A stretch of DNA of 52,221 nt from Candidatus Zipacnadia bacterium (lineage in GTDB: Bacteria; Armatimonadota; Zipacnadia; Zipacnadales; UBA5352): the NCBI GenBank assembly GCA_029821635.1, contig JALGSW010000041.1, positions 1-52,221 of the forward strand. The letters run 5' to 3'. The notes below the pieces were generated by a model, which did not search any database, was not told where the DNA came from, and saw nothing but the letters and a program-made list of their open reading frames with translations. A program made the translations under genes and the position numbers. Shown here one piece after another: positions 46,501 to 52,221 of the stretch. The first letter of the stretch is position 1. Each line of letters begins with the position of its first letter.

Positions 46501-46924
46501 CCCGCACGATCGGCAGATGGTACTGCGTCGGGTACTCGGGGTCGCTGGGCACCAGCGCGGGGTAGATCATCCCGTCGGGCTCGACGTAGGCCACCGCCGG
46601 GTCCATCAGCAGCCTGCTGCGGAATGCCGCCTCGGACTGCCCGTCGGGCACGTCCATCACCAGCACCTGCCCGCGTGCGAGCGTCTTCCGCACCCGCGAG
46701 CCGTGCTTCGGGCCGAGCGCGCTGATCTGCGCGGCGCCGACCATGGGCCTCATGCCCACGAGCACCCGCCGAGCCTTGCCCGCCTGCGCGGCGGCATCGC
46801 CGGACGGCAGCGCCATCAGCAGGGCGGCTGCGAGAATCAGGAGGCCGCAGCGGGCTGTCCAGCCGGCCGCGGCCCTGAGGATACGGTGTGCCTGCGTTGC
46901 TGGCGTCTCAATCAGCCTCCGCAC
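43571..46924 (-). CDS. Secreted subtilisin-like (S8) protease with FlgD-like C-terminus, second of a pair
   Basis: A 1117-residue subtilase. After a leader (GLLILAAALLMALPSGDAA) comes a propeptide-like region (about 50-125, ending VAYVEPDGMIYP). The catalytic domain has Asp161 (IAIVDTGTDLDHPD), His231 (VSHGTLTAGLAAA), Asn322 and Ser411 (SGTSFSVPVVSGLAALV). A D/N-rich insert, GIDDDLNGFVDD and GVDNNSDGTPDE (186-227), looks like calcium-binding loops. Fibronectin-III-like domains follow, then a domain with GWQQVGNPYFGAM, and an FlgD-Ig-type end (VRLLNIAGRTVRVLQQGTQM, then VPNGTYLMQVEA). No good ATG precedes the leader; GTG at 46924, ten bases after the upstream stop, is the most reasonable start. 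It is probably exported and cell-associated. Confidence 0.85.
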   Translation of the reverse strand: MRRLIETPATQAHRILRAAAGWTARCGLLILAAALLMALPSGDAAAQAGKARRVLVGMRPMVGAAQISALGPKHGSRVRKTLARGQVLVMDVPDGQSEAAFRSRLLMDPAVAYVEPDGMIYPALVPSDPEYPTQYHLPIVRAPEAWDLTTGSPNVVIAIVDTGTDLDHPDLVGRIFTNPGEVPGNGIDDDLNGFVDDVHGWDFVNDTNDANPTPDGVDNNSDGTPDEQVSHGTLTAGLAAAAGNDGFGTVGVCWGATILPVQVFPDDGGASVSQVIEGIDYAIEMGADVINLSIGGSYYASFTAPITNAYNQGIVVASAAGNGGHELRDTQSSWESPVCNDGTNIGVDNHVLGVGSTDANDLRASFSNFDGSTAGTYVDCVAPGEGMYGPGFYAPGFPDFSSYYDTNSGTSFSVPVVSGLAALVLSRNPGMSPEQVIQAIKLGCDDIDALNPGFAGKLGAGRINCARALGVELPPRPARDVLAADTPDDEGGSVTVDWQLSLDDGAGAGNVTQYIILRRQGAAGAFAEIARVPAGTTQYVNTNVTDGASYYYIVRTTDGTLTSDSETAGPAVPANDGAPAKPIGVYAEDRPTDDGGAINVGWDAYTAPADFAYFAIYRAQTNFTSVAAMQPLAQVSTGGATQYVDNTAIDGVDYWFAVTAFDTFGNRVTDVTPVGPVQSFANGAMTLPAGMYLFGSPLEPADLDPATLLDIPRAQVKLARWSPAANDYVVYSGAGSLPLRLGYGYWLKLNQAVTFEPAGNMAPSGSVSVDLAPGWQQVGNPYFGAMNMAWATVQYQGTTMDLPSADAANVMRQVLWTYDPQTNGYNLVAPFLGIGDAEIDAWEGVWVRVEKSCALTLPRPGVVTAAAEGAMQAAEAGATESDGWFTRLSVRGDEGVDGDNFFGVSGTLAEMAPLQSPPPTASGVDLSFVDTAGRRVAGRFSAVEARELEWDLVIEGRPGSRIEVWCPTPQEIPSGWAVTLQDGATRSAVDIRRGGRYATTLGAAETQRPMSLRLTRTGGPLTLSSLSAVASRAGGAEMSFTLSAPAACTVRLLNIAGRTVRVLQQGTQMPAGTSQVVWDGRSDAGLAVPNGTYLMQVEAVTDDGSRTQAVRTLAIRR

Positions 46925-46934
46925 GGACGCGCGT

Positions 46935-49900
46935 TCAACGGCCGAGCTGCAGGCTGCGGATGGCACTGACCTGCTGGCCATCGTCGCCGCGCGCGGTGAC
47001 GCGGATGATGTAAGTGCCGGCGGGAACGCTGCTGCCGGACGCGTTCCGCCCGTCCCACGTGACCTGCTGCGGACCGGCCTGCTGCGCCCGGTCGGCGACG
47101 ATGCGCCGCACGGTGATGCCGGCGATGTTGAGCACCTCGATGTCCACGGCTGCGTCCTGCGAGAGCGCGTAGACGATCTGCGCGCGCCCGCCGTCCGCGC
47201 CTGCGCTGAGGGTGCTGATCGCCAGTGCGCCCGCCCCTGCGTCCGCGACGCGGATCGTGAAGCTGCGTTCCGTGGGCTCCTCGCCGACATCATACGTGTA
47301 CCCCGTGCTCGTCCTCAGATAGATGGTGCGGCCGGTCGCGTTGTCAACCAGCATCGGCCTGACATCGTTCGGGAGCCCGCTCATGTCGGGCCAGCTCAGG
47401 CGAACCGTCGCTTCCGGAACCGCGCAGGCCACTCGCACCTCCCACTCTCGGACGCCCTGGGGGGCGACGAAGTCGGTCGCGATCCTGCCGCCGTCGGCTG
47501 CGGGCCGGACGAAGTACAGGTCCAGGTCCGCATCGGGGCGCGGCGGCGAGACTATCCCGGAGATGTCCTCCGGTGCGCCGCACACGCCCAGGAAGTTGTC
47601 GGTGTCCGCCATGCCCTGCGCCTCAGCCACTACGCGCAATGCCCAGCCGTCGAACGCGGCCGTCTGCGCCTCGGCATTCGCCGCGGCCAGGACCGGCCGC
47701 TTGAGGAGCAGTGTCGCCGGCCGCTTCGAAAGGAAGAGCGCGCCACGACCCTTGTCGAGCGTCTTCGTCGCGAACGGGAGGTCCGCCCCTGCGATCAGCT
47801 TGTAGCTGTTCGTGCGCGTGTCATAGCCCCACGCGTAATCCCGTGTGTAACCTAGCTGGTTGGACGTGTCGAGGCTTACCGGGGTTCCCTGGCCGATCCC
47901 CGTCACCTCGGTCACTGTGAAGTCGATCGCGCTCGGGAAGGGATTGCCCACCTGGTTCCAGCCGGCGATGACCTGCCGCTGGAAGTCGCCAACCGGCGCG
48001 GCCTGGCCGCTGACGTTCACCAGGATCGGCGCAGTCGCCTTCAGCCACCACGAGCGGCCGAGCTGCTGCGTGAAGAACGCCGAGCCGGGCGTCTGCGACC
48101 AGATCACGTATTCGCCGCCGTTGGTCGCCGCGTCCCAGTACGCGAGATTCGCCGCGCCCGCCGGGTCGAGCCCGAGGATCACGTCAATGTCGCGCAGGTT
48201 CGGGTCGCCGGGCGTGGCCCCGAGGGCGATGATCGACAGGCCCGCGGGGTAGCTGAACGAGAAGTTCGGGTTCGAGATTGTCGGGCCCGCGGAGGTGACC
48301 AGCGTGTCCTCGTTGTCCACATCATCAACGGCCGTCACCGCGTACCAGTACTCGGTGCCGTCCTCCGTGGTCCGGTCCACGTAGTGCATGCCATCGTCGG
48401 GCGGCAGGACCGTCAGCGGCTCCATGTCGGTCACGTCGGTAATGTCCGCCATGGCGCGGTAGAGCCGGAACTCGTCGAGGTCGTCCGGGCCCACGTAGCC
48501 GAACCAGCTCACCGTGATCGCGCCGCCATCGTCCGCCTGGGTGTCAACGGCCACGATGTTCTCGATCGGATCGGGCGGCAGGTCGTCACGCGCGCTCGCC
48601 GGGCCCGCGATCGTCGAAGGCACCGAGTTGCTCGCGTCGTTGGTGATGACCTGGTACCAGTAGAGCGTGTCGTCCACCACGGGCGCGTCGGTGTACGCCG
48701 AGGTGCCCGGGGCGAGCTGCGAGAGCTGCGAGAAGTTGCCGGGCGTGCTCGGGATGAGCGTGCTCTCCGGCGCCCGCAGCAGCGTGTAGCCGACGACATC
48801 GTTGCCGTCATCGGACGAGAGGCCCCAGCTCACCGTGATGCTTCCGCCTTCGTCGCCGATCGTGTCGCGCGCCTGCAGGTTGCTGACCGGATCGGGCGGC
48901 ACATCGAGGCCAAGCGCCGCCGCGGTGTTCACGCGGCCGGTGCCGAGTTGGTCGAAGATCAGCGGGTTCTGCGCGCTGATATCGTCGGTGCTTGCCCGGA
49001 TCTGGTTGATAATGTCATCGGGAGAGAACGCGCCGAACTGCGCCCTCACGAGGGCCGCAAGACCCGCCACCACCGGACAGGCCATCGACGTGCCGTCCAT
49101 GAGGCCGTAGGGCATCTCAAGCCCGAGAAGCGTCGGATCGTAGTACAGCGTGCTCAGTATCTCCGTGCCGGGCGCGGAGACGTCCACGAAGTTGTAGCTG
49201 GAGGCGTCGCGATTGGTGAAGCCCGCGGCGATGTCGTTGCGGTCGGTCGCGGCGACACCAAGCACGTTGTTGTCCATACCGAGGTTCGGGCCATCGTTGC
49301 AGACCGGAGAATCCCACGTGATGGGGTCGTCGGTGAAGGTGTTCGTCTCGTTGCCCGCGGCCACGACGACGAGGATCCCCATCGCGTGAGCGTTGGCGAT
49401 CGGGTCGGTCCACGCAGCGCTATAGCCGCCGCCAAGGCTCATGTTGATAATGTCCGCGCCGTTGCTTACGGCGTACTGGAAGCCCTGGAGGACGACGCTG
49501 TCGGGGGAGCCGGCGGCCGGCCCGAAGACGCGCACCGGCATGATCTGGCAGGCCCAGTCGTGGCCCGCGACGCCGACGCTGTTGTTGGTGGACGCGCCGA
49601 TGATCCCGCCGACATGGGTGCCGTGCGACACGAGTGCCGGGATATACAGATCGCCGGTCTCGGGTCGCGCGTCGGGGTCGTTGTCGTCCTGGAAGAAGTC
49701 CCAGCCGTCCACGTCGTCCACGAAGCCGTTGCCGTCGTCGTCAACGTCCACGGTCCCCGCCGCCTCGGCCCCGTTCTTCCAGTACTTCGCGACGAGGTCC
49801 TCATGGTCCGGGTCGTAGCCGCTGTCAATCACGGCCACCACGGTGCCCGGAGAGCCGGTCTGCACATCCCAGCCCGCCTCGGCCGCGATCAGCGGCCAGT

Positions 49901-50324
49901 GGTACTGCTCGGAGTAGCTCGGGTCGTCGGGGACCGCGGTGAGGTAACGCATGCGGTCGGGCTCGACGAGCGCAAGCGGCGAGCGGCCGGAGAGCGTCGC
50001 AACGCCCTCGGCGACCGTCATGTTCGCCGGTAGCGACAGCACGACCAGCGATGTGCCCTCGATGACCGACTTGACGGCCGTGCCGGTGTCGTCGAGGAGC
50101 TTCTGGAGCTGCTCCTGTGTCGCGCCGGGCGCGAGTTGGGCGATGACCTGGCCCGAGACAGCCTCGTCAGGGACCACGGTGTTGTTGCCCTTCACGCCGA
50201 CGGCGGTGAATGTCTTTGGGCTGACAATCTCCGTTTCGTAGGGGGCGGGGGATGCGGCGCCGATGAACACGAGAGCGAGCAGGGCTGCAATGACTGGCAC
50301 GAGGCCACGTCGGCGGAGCATCAT
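46935..50324 (-). CDS. Secreted subtilisin-like (S8) protease with FlgD-like C-terminus, first of a pair
   Basis: An 1129-residue subtilase. Leader MMLRRRGLVPVIAALLALVF and a propeptide (to about 130, ending LALVEPDRMRYL) precede the catalytic domain, with Asp167 (VAVIDSGYDPDHED), His234 (LVSHGTHVGGIIG), Asn325 and Ser413 (DGTSMACPVVAGLAALV). An acidic D/N stretch at 193-218 resembles calcium loops. Two FN3-like domains, a domain containing AGWNQVGNPFPSAID, and an FlgD-Ig-like C-terminus (IEVLNIAGITVRRIVADRAQ, PAGTYIIRVTARG) follow. A ribosome binding site (GGGAGG) nine bases upstream sets ATG 50324. It is the first gene of the protease operon and has the best promoter in the window. The protein is 30-40% alike by eye to its neighbour across the catalytic domain, suggesting tandem duplication followed by divergence. 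Confidence 0.88.
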   Translation of the reverse strand: MMLRRRGLVPVIAALLALVFIGAASPAPYETEIVSPKTFTAVGVKGNNTVVPDEAVSGQVIAQLAPGATQEQLQKLLDDTGTAVKSVIEGTSLVVLSLPANMTVAEGVATLSGRSPLALVEPDRMRYLTAVPDDPSYSEQYHWPLIAAEAGWDVQTGSPGTVVAVIDSGYDPDHEDLVAKYWKNGAEAAGTVDVDDDGNGFVDDVDGWDFFQDDNDPDARPETGDLYIPALVSHGTHVGGIIGASTNNSVGVAGHDWACQIMPVRVFGPAAGSPDSVVLQGFQYAVSNGADIINMSLGGGYSAAWTDPIANAHAMGILVVVAAGNETNTFTDDPITWDSPVCNDGPNLGMDNNVLGVAATDRNDIAAGFTNRDASSYNFVDVSAPGTEILSTLYYDPTLLGLEMPYGLMDGTSMACPVVAGLAALVRAQFGAFSPDDIINQIRASTDDISAQNPLIFDQLGTGRVNTAAALGLDVPPDPVSNLQARDTIGDEGGSITVSWGLSSDDGNDVVGYTLLRAPESTLIPSTPGNFSQLSQLAPGTSAYTDAPVVDDTLYWYQVITNDASNSVPSTIAGPASARDDLPPDPIENIVAVDTQADDGGAITVSWFGYVGPDDLDEFRLYRAMADITDVTDMEPLTVLPPDDGMHYVDRTTEDGTEYWYAVTAVDDVDNEDTLVTSAGPTISNPNFSFSYPAGLSIIALGATPGDPNLRDIDVILGLDPAGAANLAYWDAATNGGEYVIWSQTPGSAFFTQQLGRSWWLKATAPILVNVSGQAAPVGDFQRQVIAGWNQVGNPFPSAIDFTVTEVTGIGQGTPVSLDTSNQLGYTRDYAWGYDTRTNSYKLIAGADLPFATKTLDKGRGALFLSKRPATLLLKRPVLAAANAEAQTAAFDGWALRVVAEAQGMADTDNFLGVCGAPEDISGIVSPPRPDADLDLYFVRPAADGGRIATDFVAPQGVREWEVRVACAVPEATVRLSWPDMSGLPNDVRPMLVDNATGRTIYLRTSTGYTYDVGEEPTERSFTIRVADAGAGALAISTLSAGADGGRAQIVYALSQDAAVDIEVLNIAGITVRRIVADRAQQAGPQQVTWDGRNASGSSVPAGTYIIRVTARGDDGQQVSAIRSLQLGR

Positions 50325-50388
50325 GTGGGACCGCCTCCCGAGTAGAGGAGAATCACGGCACGACAACAGCTACCTTAGAATCTCGTCG

Positions 50389-50417
50389 ATGATAGCAACT
50401 TCACTACGGCATGTCAA
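50389..50417 (-). promoter_or_regulatory. Sigma-70 promoter for the protease operon
   Basis: On the minus strand TTGACA (50417-50412), a perfect -35, is followed by a 17-base spacer and TATCAT (50394-50389). Transcription would start about 60 bases before the subtilase ATG. Together with the next promoter it gives two back-to-back start sites. Confidence 0.75.
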
Positions 50418-50504
50418 CCAAAGCCCCGCGAGAGTCAGCAATAGCGGCTCCGGAGGCCCTCTTTCTGGGCCAGATTGCGAGCCCGTGGCGGCCCGCGTGT
50501 TCGG

Positions 50505-50533
50505 TTGACTCGCCATTTGGCCTGTGCTATACT
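50505..50533 (+). promoter_or_regulatory. Sigma-70 promoter for yvcK
   Basis: TTGACT (50505-50510) and TATACT (50528-50533) are separated by exactly 17 bases; each is one base from consensus. It points towards yvcK and predicts a leader of about 220 bases. Confidence 0.72.
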
Positions 50534-50758
50534 CGCCCGCAACGGCCGGAGACGGCCGGAGATTGGTGCGTACCCGCGCCCTGCACCTCAGCTTTGACGT
50601 CATCCGCGGGAACCGGTCGGAGGCCGTACGGACGCGTCGGACGGGCCAGGTCCGCCTTCCCGAGAGACGTGTTCCTTCGTGCAGGCGCAAAGCCGTACGT
50701 GAGCGCCCGCGACCTATCCGCACCGGAACTGATGCCCACGACAGGGGGCTGGCGAGAG
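50534..50758 (+). other. Long 5' leader of yvcK
   Basis: About 225 bases lie between the -10 element and the yvcK start. The frame of yvcK is open throughout, so a longer protein cannot be ruled out, but translation of the stretch gives low-complexity Arg/Pro-rich sequence. I find no known riboswitch or attenuator. The rest of the 434-bp interval back to 50325 holds the two divergent promoters. Confidence 0.45.
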
Positions 50759-52048
50759 ATGAACGGCGCCCTGCGAAGGCTCCTTGGCTGGCTCCATCCC
50801 GGCCTGAAAGTCAAGCGCTGGCTACTTCTGCTCACCGTCGGCGTCGCCGCCGTGAGCATCGGGACCCTGCTCATTGCCAATCTGAGAGTCTTCGATCTGA
50901 TCGGCTCGATCGGGGACACCCGCCGCGCCACGATCATCGGCGCCATCGCGGTCGCGCTGGGCCTGATCGCTGTAGGCGTCTCGCTCCGGCAACTCGTCCG
51001 CTCCGTCGCCTGCGCGCTGCACCCTGAGGGCGGGAGCCGGCTGGTGGACCTGATGCTGCGCCAGCGCCGCCTGCAGGGCGGACCGCGCGTGGTGGCCGTC
51101 GGCGGCGGCACCGGTCTGTCCACGCTTCTGCGGGGCCTCAAGAGCTACACAACCAACATCGCCGCGATAGCGACCGTGGCAGATGACGGCGGCAGCTCCG
51201 GACGCCTGCGAACCGACATGAATGTCCCGCCGCCGGGCGACATACGCAACTGTCTCGTCGCCCTCGCCGACTCCGAACCTTTGATGACCGAGCTCTTCCA
51301 GTACCGCTTCAACGGCGAGACCGGGGGGCTCGACGGGCATAGCTTCGGGAACCTTCTCATAGCCGCACTGACGGATATCACCGGCGACTTCGAGCAGGCG
51401 ATCCGCGAGACCAGCCGCGTCCTCGCCATCCGCGGGCGCGTGCTGCCCCCCACCGTGGAGCGCGTGGCGCTGTGCGCGAAGATGGACGACGGCGACGTGG
51501 TTCGAGGCGAATCGGCCATCACCGCGGCGGGCAGGCGGATCGACTACGTCTACCTCGACCCGCCCAACTCGCGCGCCGTGCGCGAGGTGTTGGAGGCTAT
51601 CGAGAGCGCGGAACTGATCGTCATCGGCCCGGGGAGCACGTTCACCAGCGTCATTCCGAACTTCCTGGTACCCGAGGTCAATGACGCCGTGCGCCGCTCG
51701 GACGCCACGAAAGTGTTCATCTGCAACATCATGACCCAGCCCGGCGAGACCGACGGCTTTACGGCCGCGGACCACGTGCGCGCGATCCAGCGCCACACCG
51801 GCGAGCTGCCGTTCGACTACGTGCTGATGAACTCCGAGCCGGTTGAGGAGTGGGTCCTGAGCAAGTACCGGGCGACCGGTGCGGAGCTCGTGGACCCCGA
51901 CTACACGGAGGTGGCGCGCCTGGGAGTGATCCCGGTCCGCGCCAATGTCGTCAGCCTCTCGCCTGATGGATGGGTCCGCCACGACCCTCAAGCCGTGGCG
52001 GATCGGCTGCTCGAGCTGCTTGAGGAACGGGCTCCGGTGCTGGTCTGA
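50759..52048 (+). CDS. yvcK: Gluconeogenesis factor YvcK/CofD-like protein with two N-terminal membrane helices
   Basis: A 429-residue YvcK-family protein. Two membrane segments lie at about 20-42 (WLLLLTVGVAAVSIGTLLIA) and 58-78, before the cytoplasmic domain. The latter starts VVAVGGGTGLSTLLRGLK (GGGTGLS from residue 115) and includes VADDGGSSGRLR, HSFGNLLIAAL, IGPGSTFTSVIPNFLVP and NIMTQPGETDGF, the classical family motifs. YvcK binds UDP-sugars and is needed for growth on gluconeogenic carbon sources and for correct cell-wall synthesis in Firmicutes; membrane-anchored versions occur in other phyla. I use ATG 50759, which lies just before the first helix; its ribosome binding site is weak. 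It is followed 103 bases later by gap, which fits a central-carbon role. Confidence 0.93.
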   Translation: MNGALRRLLGWLHPGLKVKRWLLLLTVGVAAVSIGTLLIANLRVFDLIGSIGDTRRATIIGAIAVALGLIAVGVSLRQLVRSVACALHPEGGSRLVDLMLRQRRLQGGPRVVAVGGGTGLSTLLRGLKSYTTNIAAIATVADDGGSSGRLRTDMNVPPPGDIRNCLVALADSEPLMTELFQYRFNGETGGLDGHSFGNLLIAALTDITGDFEQAIRETSRVLAIRGRVLPPTVERVALCAKMDDGDVVRGESAITAAGRRIDYVYLDPPNSRAVREVLEAIESAELIVIGPGSTFTSVIPNFLVPEVNDAVRRSDATKVFICNIMTQPGETDGFTAADHVRAIQRHTGELPFDYVLMNSEPVEEWVLSKYRATGAELVDPDYTEVARLGVIPVRANVVSLSPDGWVRHDPQAVADRLLELLEERAPVLV

Positions 52049-52151
52049 CCGCGCAGCCCCGTCGCATACGCACACAGCGCTTCCCCCGGCGCGCGCGAGC
52101 GCGCTATGAGAAGACGATGACGCGCCCCACATACCCGAGGAGGGATCTGAA

Positions 52152-52221
52152 GTGGCAGTAAAGGTAGCCATCAACGGCTTCGGCCGCATCGGTCGTCAGG
52201 TCTTTAAGGCGATCTGGGAGA
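52152..52221 (+). CDS. gap: Glyceraldehyde-3-phosphate dehydrogenase, 3'-truncated by the window
   Basis: Only the first 23 codons are present: [19 protein letters not shown], the invariant NAD-binding GxGxxG start (GFGRIG) of type I GAPDH. The start is GTG at 52152, with GAGGAGGG at 52137-52144. The enzyme interconverts glyceraldehyde-3-phosphate and 1,3-bisphosphoglycerate in the cytoplasm. Placement directly after yvcK suggests joint control of glycolysis and gluconeogenesis. Cofactor preference (NAD or NADP) cannot be judged from this fragment. Confidence 0.92.
   Translation, partial: MAVKVAINGFGRIGRQVFKAIWE

Noticed and set aside
50680..50720. CGCAAAGCC in the yvcK leader, a string also found in c-di-GMP-I riboswitches
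   Set aside because: The companion GCAAACC loop and the two-helix layout are not present, so a chance match is more likely.
52049..52151. CG-rich palindrome GCGCGCGCGAGCGCGC before gap as a terminator
   Set aside because: It is low-complexity CG repeat without a T-tract and lies upstream of a gene that probably shares the yvcK transcript.

Overview
This is a GC-rich bacterial chromosome segment. There is no phage, insertion sequence, CRISPR array, rRNA or tRNA that I can see. The best taxonomic clue is the prepilin-like protein at 9941-10543: its N-terminus followed by [16 protein letters not shown] and an H-x-DG C-terminus is the type I associate with Armatimonadota and neighbouring phyla. 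Many large secreted glycosidase-like proteins, FlgD-type C-terminal domains and GTG/TTG starts fit that, but the assignment is an inference.

Layout. 1-1590: the end of a Gfo/Idh/MocA oxidoreductase and a CBS-pair protein. 1590-7808: divergent secreted carbohydrate-active genes (a beta-helix protein and a 1444-residue glycosidase-like protein). 7911-9647: a ChrB-domain protein and an MFS transporter. 9941-10543: the pilin-like gene with promoter and terminator. 10709-16479: three secreted proteins on one strand (two carbohydrate-binding-type proteins and a GH42-like glycosidase). 16510-24129: a membrane-anchored PAS protein with a roughly 950-residue coiled coil and no visible output domain, divergent from an SPFH protein coupled to an NAD-kinase-like protein. 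24245-34398: a sulfatase, a second GH42-like gene whose signal peptide is out of frame with its body, and a LamG/CBM9/DUF6067-like protein. 34504-39316: a CsgG-like protein, a coupled three-gene operon (DUF6263-like protein, secreted protein, metallophosphoesterase), a MobA-like protein and an acetyltransferase. 39309-50324 (minus strand): two consecutive subtilases, a lipoprotein and a second DUF6067-like protein. 50759-52221: yvcK (gluconeogenesis factor) and the start of gap.

How it fits together. Most of the window looks like an accessory saccharolytic and proteolytic secretome: Sec-type leaders, carbohydrate-binding modules, clan GH-A type barrels, a CxPxR sulfatase and a subtilase pair with calcium-loop sequences and FlgD-like C-termini. 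The sulfatase and oxidoreductase would act on intracellular products. The yvcK-gap end is housekeeping central metabolism. The least explained part is the PAS-coiled-coil / SPFH / NAD-kinase-like block at 16510-24129, which I rate as the best candidate for an undescribed membrane-associated system.
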